Shown: positions 35,639 to 44,649, counted from the first letter of the stretch. The stretch: 64,000 nucleotides of DNA from an uncultured Algibacter sp. (GCA_947502405.1 CANMZT010000009.1:1-64000); one strand, 5' to 3'. Notes: generated by a model from the letters alone, not told the origin. Numbers and translations: made by a program.

Positions 35639-35739
35639 CTCCAGAAGCACAAATTTTTGATAATTTTTATTCATGTATATCACGGATTAGACAGAACATA
35701 AATACATATAACAGAAAATTAAACTAAAAAGATTTACAA

Positions 35740-36369
35740 ATGAAAAATATAGCAATAAACAAAGAAGTTCAAGAAGCATTAACTCCTTCTGATGTTCTTA
35801 ACGACCTTTTAGAAGGTAACAATAGATTTATAAATAATAATATGCAAGCTATTGATAATTCAGCATTAGTTTCTCAAACAGTAAGTGGTCAATATCCTAA
35901 AGCGGTAGTGTTGTCTTGTATAGATTCTAGAGTACCTGTAGAAACGGTATTAGATCAAGCTATAGGAGATATTTTTGTGGCTAGAGTAGCAGGTAATTTT
36001 GAGAATGTTGATATTTTAGGAAGCTTAGAATACTCTTGTAAAGTAGCAGGAAGTAAACTAATTTTAGTTCTAGGCCATGAGAGCTGTGGGGCTGTTAAGG
36101 CTGCATGTGATGGCGTAGAACTAGGTAATATTACAGATATGCTAGCTAATATTTTACCAGCAGTTAAGAAAAGTTCTAATGAGGTAGATGGAGACCTAAA
36201 TTCAACAAATAAGTCTTTTGTTGCAAAAACTGTTGAAAATAATGTAAAGCTAACTATAGATCGTATTAGAGAACGTAGTCCAATATTAAAACAAATGGAA
36301 GCTGATGGCGATATCAAAATTGTTGGGGGTGTATATATGCTGTCCTCAGGAAAAATAGAGATGATATAA
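35740..36369 (+). CDS. Beta-class carbonic anhydrase
   Basis: This 209-residue beta-carbonic anhydrase has zinc ligands in VVLSCIDSRVP (Cys at about 60, with the Asp-Arg dyad) and VLGHESCGAVKAA (His and Cys at about 114-117). It interconverts CO2 and bicarbonate. No signal peptide is visible, so it is probably cytoplasmic and converts bicarbonate delivered by the upstream SulP transporter. The gene is followed by a symmetrical terminator shared with the convergent cvpA gene. Confidence 0.96.
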   Translation: MKNIAINKEVQEALTPSDVLNDLLEGNNRFINNNMQAIDNSALVSQTVSGQYPKAVVLSCIDSRVPVETVLDQAIGDIFVARVAGNFENVDILGSLEYSCKVAGSKLILVLGHESCGAVKAACDGVELGNITDMLANILPAVKKSSNEVDGDLNSTNKSFVAKTVENNVKLTIDRIRERSPILKQMEADGDIKIVGGVYMLSSGKIEMI

Positions 36370-36385
36370 ATGAAGTTTCATTATA

Positions 36386-36413
36386 AAAAAACCACCTTTT
36401 AAGGTGGTTTTTT
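36386..36413. terminator. Bidirectional terminator between carbonic anhydrase and CvpA genes
   Basis: AAAAAACCACCTTTTAAGGT continues into GGTTTTTTT: a stem of about 10 bp with A-run and T-run on opposite sides. Two convergent genes end here, so it can serve both. Confidence 0.88.
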
Positions 36414-36931
36414 TATGCGTCATTAATTTCTTCATTAGTATCTGCTTCTTTTGCACTTAACAAATTCGGAAAAATCAAAGGCACTAAAGATTTTACAGGT
36501 TCATAAAGTGCCGAGTCTTGTTTCGTATCTTCATCTAGAAGGGTTATCGTGTTATTAAATTTATCAAATATATTTAGTACAACACTTAGAATTAATGCAA
36601 TTTTTAAAGCCCCAAAAACGCCGCCAGCTAGTTTATTTATAATGCCTAGTGCAGCAAAATCAGCTAATTTAGTTAAGGCTTTACCAGCAAGTCCAATAGC
36701 GATAACAATAACTACAAATGTTATTGCAAAAGCGGTTATATTAATGGTTTTTTCGTTCCATTCCGTTTTAGTTTGTAAAAACTCCGCAGCAAAATTGCTA
36801 AAATGTATAGCACCGTAAACCCCAGCAACCAAAGCCACTAAAGATGCCACTTCAACAAAAAGACCTTTCATAAACCCACGAACGAGCCCAAATAAAATTA
36901 ACGCTCCTAAAACAATATCTATAACCCCCAT
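36413..36931 (-). CDS. CvpA family membrane protein
   Basis: This 172-residue CvpA-family protein starts MGVIDIVLGALILFGLVRGF with KGLFVEVASLVALVAGVYGA, the family's typical first helices. About four membrane helices in total span residues 1-130. In Escherichia coli, CvpA is named for colicin V production and affects the purine gene region and envelope integrity; its biochemical role is unsettled. Encoded alone on the minus strand. Confidence 0.9.
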   Translation of the reverse strand: MGVIDIVLGALILFGLVRGFMKGLFVEVASLVALVAGVYGAIHFSNFAAEFLQTKTEWNEKTINITAFAITFVVIVIAIGLAGKALTKLADFAALGIINKLAGGVFGALKIALILSVVLNIFDKFNNTITLLDEDTKQDSALYEPVKSLVPLIFPNLLSAKEADTNEEINDA

Positions 36932-37005
36932 AATTATAAGATTTTAAACAAATATAAAATAATACTAACACTTAGGTTTATTAACTTTGCAGCTTTAAAA
37001 TTATT

Positions 37006-37362
37006 ATGGCAAGAGACGAACAATTAAAAGAACGTTGGGATTTGGTAGTACAAAAACTATCTAATCAATTTGCAGATGGAGACACGCTAGACTTGGATGC
37101 TATAATTTACCTAATTGGCGTGCAAGAACTTGGGCAATTAGAACGCACCTTCAAAAAAGATCAAAAACTAGATCTTATGCATATTGCTATATGCAAACTA
37201 CTTACGCCTTATGGCTACTACGAACTCGATTTTTTTGATGAAGATGGATGGCCACATTATAAAACCCTTGAAGCATTACCGCATTTAAAAGCAGGCGAAC
37301 AAAGCGTTTTAATGAAGGAAGCCATTGTAAACTACTTTCTAGAGACAGAATATATTACTTAA
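37006..37362 (+). CDS. Conserved hypothetical cytoplasmic protein
   Basis: The protein has 118 residues. It lacks signal or membrane segments and is rich in helices. The ELGQLERTFKKDQKLDLMHI and CKLLTPYGYYELDFFDEDGW stretches have the look of a small conserved Bacteroidota family without assigned function. A TAACTTTG box at 36982-36989 is a good -7 element 16 nt before the ATG. The gene is followed after 52 nt by a dispersed repeat copy. Confidence 0.82.
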   Translation: MARDEQLKERWDLVVQKLSNQFADGDTLDLDAIIYLIGVQELGQLERTFKKDQKLDLMHIAICKLLTPYGYYELDFFDEDGWPHYKTLEALPHLKAGEQSVLMKEAIVNYFLETEYIT

Positions 37363-37414
37363 AGCGACTATCACTTCGAGTAATTTTTTTTCATCAAAAT
37401 TGTTTCAAGTAGAT

Positions 37415-37498
37415 GGGCGTTACCACAAGGGTCGGGCTTTCACTACTCAATCCCTCCTGCGTCGGGGATTTCAAACATACCGTTCAATCCCTAACGCG
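37415..37498 (+). repeat. Dispersed GGGCGTTACC...CCCTAACGC repeat, copy 3
   Basis: The shortest copy: GGGCGTTACCACAAGGGTCG, GGCTTTCACTACTCAATCCC, a 14-nt middle, GATTTCAAACATACCG and TTCAATCCCTAACGC. Same orientation as copy 1. Its short centre shows which blocks are constant in the family. Confidence 0.8.
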
Positions 37499-37549
37499 CT
37501 CATTTGCTAGTTATCGTTTTAAACCTTAAGCTTTAATAGTACTCCAAAT

Positions 37550-39016
37550 TTAATTACTACGATATAACATTAAATATGAATTTCCATTCATTCTAACACT
37601 TGTATCGTCATTAGAATTTTCAGCCCTAATTTGTATAGTTAGATTTACTTTCTCCTCTGGCAAGTCATCATAAATATTAATGGATTGAACATGCATAAAA
37701 GTAGTGCTAGTTGTTGATACCGTACTGTTTGATATAACCTCATTATTAGTAAGGTCATATAATTCAGCAAATGCCGGACTGTCGACCCTTCTTGACGATA
37801 TTCTTGGTTTAAAGACTATTGAGTCCACACCTACCCAATTGCGTTTGTCAAAATCGATTAAATCACCTAATTGCCTAGTAGTACTGGTACTTGATGTGAA
37901 GCCACCACCTGAAGTGAAAACCAATAGCCTTATTTGTTCATCAAATCCACCATCAATACCATTACAAACATAGCGTTCAACGCTAACTTCATCTTCATCA
38001 AGGGTGCCGTTACCGTTATCATCAACTCCAGACTCTATTTTAACACCACCGTTTTCACAGTTTTCTCCTGCTACTTCTTCAGTAACATTTACTAAACTAA
38101 TGTTACCATCTACCCCATTACAGGCATAAGCTGTCGCTCTTATTTCGTCATCGTCAAGAACACCGTTGACGTTATTATCAACACCCGTGTCAATTTTTAG
38201 TCCGCCATTTTCGCAGTTAGTTCCAGCAGCTTCATTAGTTATTTTGGTAAGGCTATCATTTCCATCAATACCATTACATACATAAGCAGTTGCCGTTATT
38301 TCAGAGTCATCAAGTGTGCCATCTCCATTAGTATCAATTCCAGAATCAATTTTAACCCCACCATTTTCGCAGTTGGTTCCTGCGGCTTCATCAGTCATTT
38401 TAGTTAGGCTGTTGTTACCATCACTACCATTACATACATACGTAGTTGCAGTTATCTCATCGTTATCAAGTGTGCCATTTCCATTAGTGTCTATTCCAGA
38501 GTCAATCTTAATTCCTCCGTTTTCGCAGTTAATTCCGGCAGCTTCATTGGTGGTTTTAATAAGTCCGTTGTTCCCATCAGCGCCATTACAGATATAAGCA
38601 GTTGCGGTTATCTCGGTAGCATCCAGAGTGCCATCTGCATTTACATCTAAACCAGAATCAATTTTTATACCACCATTGTCGCAATTTTCACCAGCTGGTT
38701 CTGTGCTTACTGATGTTAAGCTTGTATTGCCATCTATACCATTACATACAAAACTTGTGCTTAAAATTTCATTACTATCTAATAAACCATTCGTGTTATT
38801 GTCAATACCAACCTCAACTTTTATACCACCGTTTTCGCAACTATCACCTGATGGCTCATTTGTAATATTCACTAAAGCATTTAGGCCATTTGTACCATCT
38901 AATCCTGCTGCACCTGGTTCACCGGTGGCACCTGTTTGTCCTTGGTCTCCTTCACAGCCCATGAAAAATACGATTGTTAATCCTAAAAGAACATTTTTAA
39001 TTTTTGAAAAATTCAT
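37550..39016 (-). CDS. Lipoprotein with collagen-like start and six Cys/EF-hand-like repeats
   Basis: The protein has 488 residues. It has a lipobox FFMGC (Cys 21) and then a short Gly-rich collagen-like stretch (GQTGATGEPGAAGLDGTNG). Six repeats of about 51 residues follow at about 50-345. Each contains NCENGGIKIDSG, a DTNGNGTLDNDE-type loop and YVCNGxDG. The D-x-N-x-D/N-G-x-L-D-x-x-E loop resembles EF-hand or dockerin calcium sites, and the two cysteines per repeat could pair. The repeats look like the DUF7151 type. The C-terminal ~140 residues are beta-rich without a recognised family. Surface-exposed and calcium-stabilised are inferences. Confidence 0.82.
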   Translation of the reverse strand: MNFSKIKNVLLGLTIVFFMGCEGDQGQTGATGEPGAAGLDGTNGLNALVNITNEPSGDSCENGGIKVEVGIDNNTNGLLDSNEILSTSFVCNGIDGNTSLTSVSTEPAGENCDNGGIKIDSGLDVNADGTLDATEITATAYICNGADGNNGLIKTTNEAAGINCENGGIKIDSGIDTNGNGTLDNDEITATTYVCNGSDGNNSLTKMTDEAAGTNCENGGVKIDSGIDTNGDGTLDDSEITATAYVCNGIDGNDSLTKITNEAAGTNCENGGLKIDTGVDNNVNGVLDDDEIRATAYACNGVDGNISLVNVTEEVAGENCENGGVKIESGVDDNGNGTLDEDEVSVERYVCNGIDGGFDEQIRLLVFTSGGGFTSSTSTTRQLGDLIDFDKRNWVGVDSIVFKPRISSRRVDSPAFAELYDLTNNEVISNSTVSTTSTTFMHVQSINIYDDLPEEKVNLTIQIRAENSNDDTSVRMNGNSYLMLYRSN

Positions 39017-39248
39017 CTTGCTAATTGAGTTTGAATTAATACTAACGGTTTTTCGTATTGTAAGTAATACTTAATAGTGACATTAAAAATAGGATTTTAT
39101 GCCTTAGTCTTACACATAATTTGATAATTTTCGTTCAAAACCCATATTTTTCTTTAAAAACCAAAGTGAATATTTACTAGGTTAAAGCACGGTAATCTTT
39201 AAGCTAATCTCAATTAATTCATTAAATTTGCCTTCATTTTAGAGTGTC

Positions 39249-40268
39249 ATGATAGATAAGATAAACCAACTGATAGCAGAAGCAGAAGCATTCAAAGCCC
39301 AATCTAAAGAAGAGGTAGAAGCATTTCGTATTAAATATTTAGGTAAAAAAGGATTATTAAATGAATTTTTTGCTGAGTTTAAAAATGTAGCAAATGATCA
39401 GAAAAAGGAATTTGGTCAAACTATAAACAAACTCAAAAAAACAGCTGAAGAAAAGGTAAATGCGTTAAAGGATGAACTTGAAAGCAAGGAGGAAGTAAAA
39501 GGGGTTTATGGTGATTTATCTCGCCCAGGAAAGCCTATTGAAATAGGTGCACGTCATCCTATTTCTATAGTTAAAAATCAGATTATAGATATTTTTTCTC
39601 GAGTTGGATTTAATGTAAGTGAAGGTCCTGAAATTGAAGATGACTGGCACAATTTTACAGCTTTAAATTTACCAGAATACCATCCAGCACGCGATATGCA
39701 GGATACATTTTTTATTCAAACCAATCCAGATATACTATTACGTACCCACACCAGTTCTGTGCAAGTACGTTATATGGAAAATAATAAACCACCTATAAGA
39801 ACAATTTCTCCTGGGCGCGTTTACAGAAACGAAGCGATATCAGCACGTTCACACTGTTTTTTCCATCAAGTAGAGGGTTTGTATATTGATAAAGATGTAA
39901 GTTTTGCAGATTTAAAACAAACCTTGCAACATTTTACTACTGAGATGTTTGGGAAAAGTAAAATACGTTTACGTCCATCGTACTTTCCGTTTACAGAACC
40001 AAGTGCCGAGGTTGATGTGTATTGGGGATTAGAAACCGAAATTGATTACCGTATTACAAAAGGAACCGGTTGGTTAGAAATTATGGGTTGTGGTATGGTA
40101 GACCCTAATGTGTTAGAAAACTGTGGCATAGACTCAAAAGAATATTCAGGTTTTGCCTTTGGTATGGGTATAGATCGTATTGCAATGCTATTACACCAAA
40201 TAGGAGATATCCGTTTATTGAGTGAGAATGATGTTAGGTTTTTGGAGCAGTTTAAGAGTGCTTTATGA
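39249..40268 (+). CDS. pheS: Phenylalanine--tRNA ligase alpha subunit
   Basis: The protein has 339 residues. An N-terminal coiled coil (about 1-85) is followed by the class II catalytic core: HPISIVKNQIIDIFSRVGF, DTFFIQTNPDILLRTHTSSV (motif 2 entry), FFHQVEGLYID and the C-terminal motif 3 GFAFGMGIDRIAMLL. It charges tRNA-Phe together with PheT, which is not in this window; separate pheS and pheT loci are usual in Flavobacteriaceae. A TAAATTTG -7 box lies at 39223-39230, 18 nt before the ATG. Confidence 0.97.
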   Translation: MIDKINQLIAEAEAFKAQSKEEVEAFRIKYLGKKGLLNEFFAEFKNVANDQKKEFGQTINKLKKTAEEKVNALKDELESKEEVKGVYGDLSRPGKPIEIGARHPISIVKNQIIDIFSRVGFNVSEGPEIEDDWHNFTALNLPEYHPARDMQDTFFIQTNPDILLRTHTSSVQVRYMENNKPPIRTISPGRVYRNEAISARSHCFFHQVEGLYIDKDVSFADLKQTLQHFTTEMFGKSKIRLRPSYFPFTEPSAEVDVYWGLETEIDYRITKGTGWLEIMGCGMVDPNVLENCGIDSKEYSGFAFGMGIDRIAMLLHQIGDIRLLSENDVRFLEQFKSAL

Positions 40269-40309
40269 TATTAATATTTTGTTTAGCTAAAAGTAAGCTG
40301 TCTAAAATT

Positions 40310-40414
40310 AAAACCCAATCAAGAAAAATATAATTGTTAAACCTTTGTTTTACAAGGGTTAGTGTCTTTTTTAGAGTAGATTTATTGTTTAGAATCAAAA
40401 CCCAATCAAGAAAA
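40310..40414. repeat. Pair of 18-bp direct repeats downstream of pheS
   Basis: AAAACCCAATCAAGAAAA occurs at 40310-40327 and again at 40397-40414, 87 bp apart. Weaker similarity extends on both sides. It lies in the short gap between pheS and the convergent AlbA-type gene. Confidence 0.75.
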
Positions 40415-40419
40415 TGTAA

Positions 40420-41889
40420 TTAAGCCCATATTGGCTCATATCCACCTCTTGGATGTTCAGGGTCAGCTGGCTTAATAATTTTATTATCTAATGCTTTTTT
40501 TATAACAATAGAAGCTTGTGCAGCATTTTTTTTATCAATACCAAATCTTTCACATAAGGTAGAATTTTTCATTTTTTTACCATCTAAATATTTCATTATA
40601 GAGTGTTGATAACACGCTCTAGTTCTCTCAGAAACGGTCATGTCAGCAAAAGAGCGAGGAGCAAATAATATAACTCTCATGGAATCACTCATTTCTTGGA
40701 ACTTAGGGGGAGGTAATTGATTCATTTCTATACTAAGAATCACTTTATCTAAACCAGTGCCTTGTTCTTCACACATTCCCATTCGTCTCATTAAAGAAGC
40801 TAAAGACTCATTACGAGAACGAGGGGGAAGGTCAATCATTCTATCTGTTTGAACAAGAGATTTCCCTGGGTTAGTAACTTCTAAACGAGTATTAAATAGC
40901 TCAATTAAAGGTCCTGTTCCACTAATTGTCATATCTTGATGAATAAGTGCGTTTGCAATTGTTTCACGTATTGCTATTTCGGGGAAAATAAGTTGAGGGC
41001 TTCTTTGAGTACTACCAATTCTTTCATTTATAGGAAGCAAATTATTAATATATGCTACAACACCTGAAAAAGCATTTGCATATCCTCTTTTTCCATCTAT
41101 TCTTTGTTTAACAATAGCAGCTCTATTATCTCCATCATAAGCAACAAAACGAATGCCTTTACGAGAAAGACCTGTGTCAAAGTTATCTAGATTTTCAGCA
41201 AATAAAATAGCACCAAGATTAGTAATATTCCAATGTCCGCCAACATCTTTTGTAATTAAATTATCAGCAGATAGTTTTTCTAAAATACCTTTTTTGTTAG
41301 TTGGTAAATTTTGATTTGTTAATTTAAAATAAGAAGGGTAATCAATTAGTTTTAGAACTTCATCACTAATAATAAAAGATTTTGCAATGGCTTTTTCCCA
41401 GTTAAATGAGCGTAGGCTATTAATTAATTTTTGATAATGTTCTGGGTAATCAGATAAACGTGGTGTCGCACTTCCAATTCTAACATAAGCAATTCGATTA
41501 AATTCTACTGGAGTTGTATGAGTTGCTGGGATTTCTAAGAGCACTAAATTTCCTTTTGGATGTTTGACTTTTCTAAAAGTGAAAGTAATTCTTGGAGTAA
41601 GCATTTGTGATAACCACATAATGAAAACTTGATTACCTTGTGTTTTATTATCTGGATTAAAAGTAGTTCCTATAACTTTTTTTGTCCCATCTTCTATTCC
41701 CCAAATTACATAAGCAAAGTCTTTTTCTTCAATCCTAGCTGTATTTGAAAGAGCTGAACATAATTTTCCAATCATTTCAGATTTTTCATTATTATGTTTG
41801 AATTCAATATACCCTTTTTCAGAATTCTCAGAGAGTAATTCGTCAATTAATACAATATCTCTTTGCATTTGCTTAGTTAATTCTTGCAT
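40420..41889 (-). CDS. AlbA_2 and HATPase_c_4 domain regulator-like protein
   Basis: The protein has 489 residues. The N-terminal AlbA_2/Schlafen domain at about 15-140 has EFKHNNEKSEMIGKLCSALS, VIWGIEDGTKKVIGTTF and EIPATHTTPVEF. HATPase_c_4 follows at about 290-375 (AIRETIANALIHQDMTISG, IELFNTRLEVTNPGKS). The C-terminal ~80 residues resemble a winged helix (LCERFGIDKKNAAQASIVIK). This combination is common in putative transcription regulators that are often accessory or near defence genes. Target and ligand are unknown. It differs from the shorter AlbA protein at 21261-22394. Confidence 0.88.
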   Translation of the reverse strand: MQELTKQMQRDIVLIDELLSENSEKGYIEFKHNNEKSEMIGKLCSALSNTARIEEKDFAYVIWGIEDGTKKVIGTTFNPDNKTQGNQVFIMWLSQMLTPRITFTFRKVKHPKGNLVLLEIPATHTTPVEFNRIAYVRIGSATPRLSDYPEHYQKLINSLRSFNWEKAIAKSFIISDEVLKLIDYPSYFKLTNQNLPTNKKGILEKLSADNLITKDVGGHWNITNLGAILFAENLDNFDTGLSRKGIRFVAYDGDNRAAIVKQRIDGKRGYANAFSGVVAYINNLLPINERIGSTQRSPQLIFPEIAIRETIANALIHQDMTISGTGPLIELFNTRLEVTNPGKSLVQTDRMIDLPPRSRNESLASLMRRMGMCEEQGTGLDKVILSIEMNQLPPPKFQEMSDSMRVILFAPRSFADMTVSERTRACYQHSIMKYLDGKKMKNSTLCERFGIDKKNAAQASIVIKKALDNKIIKPADPEHPRGGYEPIWA

Positions 41890-42000
41890 GAAATAGCATT
41901 CTTTTAAAATGAATTACTAAAAGTAATAAAATTGGTTTCTTCTAACTCAATTATTTGTTTAGTTTTACAAATATAAAATACTTTTTTTAAGGAATTTAAA

Positions 42001-42396
42001 ATGAAAAAAGACATCCTAATTCCAAAAGTTGAAGACGTTTATATAGCTATAGTAAACGAGTACAACGACATATACAAAACACAAGATTGGAATGCCTACA
42101 TCATCAATAATAAAGCTGTTGATTTGGAGATGGTAATAATTGTTACAAGTGGCTATTCTGAAAATAAAACAACATCTGTTTTTAGAAAAAAAATAGATAC
42201 GCTTCCTAAAAAAAGTTACGCTAAAATTGAGTTGATGCAAGAAGAGTTATTTGCTTTAAATAATACGTTTAAAGTATCTTTTTTTGAGGGCAATCAAATG
42301 TTTGATAAAACTTATTTGTTTAGAAAAAATACCATTAATTTAAAAGCTTTACAGCCTGTACCTTTAATGGATGTGAAAGGTGTTTTGGTGAAATAG
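42001..42396 (+). CDS. Conserved hypothetical protein
   Basis: The protein has 131 residues without signal peptide or membrane helix, mixed alpha/beta. Recognisable stretches are KVEDVYIAIVNEYNDIYKTQ and DWNAYIINNKAVDLEMVIIV. I believe it belongs to a small Bacteroidota-specific family of unknown function. Its stop is 17 nt before a dispersed repeat, and gpsA converges from the other side. Confidence 0.78.
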   Translation: MKKDILIPKVEDVYIAIVNEYNDIYKTQDWNAYIINNKAVDLEMVIIVTSGYSENKTTSVFRKKIDTLPKKSYAKIELMQEELFALNNTFKVSFFEGNQMFDKTYLFRKNTINLKALQPVPLMDVKGVLVK

Positions 42397-42413
42397 GCTT
42401 TAGCAGGTAGGCT

Positions 42414-42512
42414 TGCGTTAAGGATAGTAGTGGAAAGCCCACAGCAAAAACCCAAAGGGGTTTTAGCGAGGACTTGTAACGGATAGCCTGACCCCTTTTT
42501 GGGGTAACGCCC
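42414..42512 (-). repeat. Dispersed GGGCGTTACC...CTTAACGC repeat, copy 4, diverged
   Basis: On the minus strand it starts GGGCGTTACCCCAAAAAGGG, then GTCAGGCTATCCGTTACAAG and an AAACCCC/GGGGTTTT-type hairpin (AAAACCCCTTTGGGTTTT), and ends CTTTCCACTACTATCCTTAA with CGC. It begins 8 bp after the gpsA stop, the same spacing as copy 1 after its gene, so it may act as a transcript end. Inverted relative to copy 3. Confidence 0.72.
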
Positions 42513-42520
42513 AAATTATT

Positions 42521-43522
42521 TTAATCTAACTTTTCGGTTAATTTTTTAAATACTTTTTTTGGGTTTTTGTTGTTGTATAGAATCTCGTAAACAGCATTTA
42601 TTATTGGAGTTTCGGCCTTTTTTTCATTATTTTCATTAATAAAATAGGCGCTTTTGGTGGCATAATACCCTTCGGCCACCATATTCATTTCCATTTGGGC
42701 AGATTTAACGGTGTAGCCTTTACCAATCATATTACCAAACATGCGGTTTCTTGAAAAGGTAGAGTAACCGGTAACCAGTAAATCGCCTAAATAAGCAGAA
42801 TTATTAATGTTACGCTTCATTTTATGAACCTTTTTAATAAACTGCTTCATCTCTCTTATGGCGTTGCTCATTAAAATACTTTGAAAATTATCGCCATACC
42901 CCAAACCGTGTGCTATTCCTGCTGCAATGGCGTAAATATTTTTTAGCATTACGCCGTATTCTATTCCTATAACATCGTCGCTAATTTTGGTTTTTATGTA
43001 ATCGCTAGATAAGCTATCGGCAATTTGTTGCGCTTTTTTGGCATCCCAACACGAGATGGTTAAATAGGATAAACGCTCTAGCGCCACTTCTTCGGCATGA
43101 CAAGGGCCTGCTATAACCGCAATACTCTCAAAAGGTACTTTGTAGTGCTCATTAAAATGTTCGCCAACTAGTAAACCTGTTTCTGGAACGATACCTTTAA
43201 CAGCTGAAACAATGGTTTTATTGGTAATATCTATATTGAGTTTTTCTAGTTCGCTGTGAATAAAAGCGGAGGGTATAACAAAGATTAAAACATCGGCATA
43301 ATTTGCCATTTCATTTATATCGTTACTTAATTTAAGTTGCTCAATATTAAATTCTACTGAACTTAAATAACTTGGGTTATGCTCCTCCCTTATTAGATGC
43401 TCTTTTATATAAACACTACGCATATACCAACCTACTTCATTTAAGTTTTCACAAAGCATTTTTACAATAGCTGTTGCCCAACTTCCTGAACCAAAAACTG
43501 CGTATTTTAAAGGCTTACCCAT
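42521..43522 (-). CDS. gpsA: Glycerol-3-phosphate dehydrogenase [NAD(P)+]
   Basis: The protein has 333 residues. The Rossmann motif YAVFGSGSWATAIVKML is at about 6-22; the catalytic-site segments are VSAVKGIVPETG, AGPCHAEEVA and YGVMLKNIYAIAAGIAHGLG with the active-site Lys. It reduces dihydroxyacetone phosphate to sn-glycerol-3-phosphate for phospholipid synthesis. The ATG at 43520-43522 was preferred to a longer in-frame start nine codons upstream, since it places the Rossmann fold at the N terminus. Confidence 0.95.
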   Translation of the reverse strand: MGKPLKYAVFGSGSWATAIVKMLCENLNEVGWYMRSVYIKEHLIREEHNPSYLSSVEFNIEQLKLSNDINEMANYADVLIFVIPSAFIHSELEKLNIDITNKTIVSAVKGIVPETGLLVGEHFNEHYKVPFESIAVIAGPCHAEEVALERLSYLTISCWDAKKAQQIADSLSSDYIKTKISDDVIGIEYGVMLKNIYAIAAGIAHGLGYGDNFQSILMSNAIREMKQFIKKVHKMKRNINNSAYLGDLLVTGYSTFSRNRMFGNMIGKGYTVKSAQMEMNMVAEGYYATKSAYFINENNEKKAETPIINAVYEILYNNKNPKKVFKKLTEKLD

Positions 43523-43654
43523 ACAAAAGTGTGTGTTTATATGTACCAAAAATACACAAAATTATGCTTACTAATTATGCATATAGATAAAGCTTTTTAT
43601 TTTTTGGCACGCGTTTTGAAACTTACTAATCAGAAACCCTAAAATGAAGACAAG

Positions 43655-44599
43655 ATGAAGACGTTAAAAATACTTTTAAGCTTTGCGTTAACAGCAACAT
43701 TGTTCACATCGTGCTATACTGAAGTTGTAGTAGACGATATAATTGATGAACCTAGAATTTCGTTAAACCAATTACTTGGATCTTATGATCTTTGGTATGT
43801 AGATATTAATAGTACAGTAGGTTTTGGAGAAACGCCTTTTTTGCAGAAGGCATTTACAGTATCGTTTCTTAACGGTGTGGTTTACGCTAATAATAATATA
43901 GCAGGACTTGGGGCTAATGGAGATGGTTTTGGGATTGATGTTGGTAATTATGATGCTTATGAAATGATTTTAGATGTACAACACGATATTGATGGGTTTT
44001 CAACCTTTGATGTTTATGAAGTAGATTTTAATACGATTGAATTATACAACCCTAATAATGATACCTCTTATTTTTTAGATGGCTACCAAAGAAATAATTT
44101 TGATTACGATTTTGTATTCTATGATAATATTCATTATTTCTTGCAAGAGTATGAAGCTTGGGAAAAAACCTATACTAGTGAGTTTGGTGTTTTAAACGAA
44201 TTTGATAATGAAAACTATTTACAGTTTTTAGCTGGAGGAAACGACTCTACTTTTAGAAGTTCTCAAGATGATACTGGGATGAATGTAAATAACTTACTAT
44301 GGGATTACACAGGTATTTATGGCGTAGGAGATATTAGTGGAAATAATTTGTTGAAAACTTTAACATTAGATTATGATTCTCTGGACAATGAATTTTTTGA
44401 ATTGACCGTTATAAATGACAGTAAGATTGAATTGTTTCACCCAACATCTGAAACCGTATATGAGTTTGTAGGACGTGGATATATTCAGTACTTAAAATCT
44501 GATAGTAAGACTAAAGGAAAGAAAGTACAAAAAGACAAAAAACGTAAATTTAGAAAAGATAGAGTAGTAAACCCAAGAGAGAACACTCGTAGGGCTTAG
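43655..44599 (+). CDS. Hypothetical lipoprotein
   Basis: The protein has 314 residues. It has a lipobox LFTSC (Cys at about 20) with the mature part starting CYTEVVVDDIIDEP. The body is rich in aromatic and acidic residues with a beta-strand pattern. Two similar halves are suggested by LLGSYDLWYVDINSTVGFG and LLWDYTGIYGVGDISGNN, and by IELYNPNNDTSYFLDGY against IELFHPTSETVYEFVG. The C terminus is very basic (KSDSKTKGKKVQKDKKRKFR). I do not recognise a family; an internal duplication is inferred. Followed by a terminator at 44650-44691. Confidence 0.8.
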   Translation: MKTLKILLSFALTATLFTSCYTEVVVDDIIDEPRISLNQLLGSYDLWYVDINSTVGFGETPFLQKAFTVSFLNGVVYANNNIAGLGANGDGFGIDVGNYDAYEMILDVQHDIDGFSTFDVYEVDFNTIELYNPNNDTSYFLDGYQRNNFDYDFVFYDNIHYFLQEYEAWEKTYTSEFGVLNEFDNENYLQFLAGGNDSTFRSSQDDTGMNVNNLLWDYTGIYGVGDISGNNLLKTLTLDYDSLDNEFFELTVINDSKIELFHPTSETVYEFVGRGYIQYLKSDSKTKGKKVQKDKKRKFRKDRVVNPRENTRRA

Positions 44600-44649
44600 T
44601 AAAAATAAAGTGAAATTTCACATATAAATTTGGTTGGTTATTTAGTTTA

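Noticed and set aside
37550-39016. CRISPR-like spaced repeats
   Set aside because: The periodic repeats are about 150 bp long, in frame and encode a conserved protein repeat; there are no unique spacers or cas genes.
38316-39074. Plus-strand ORFs of 93 and 148 codons over the six-repeat lipoprotein
   Set aside because: They are shadows of the repeated coding sequence on the other strand and carry no start context or family features.
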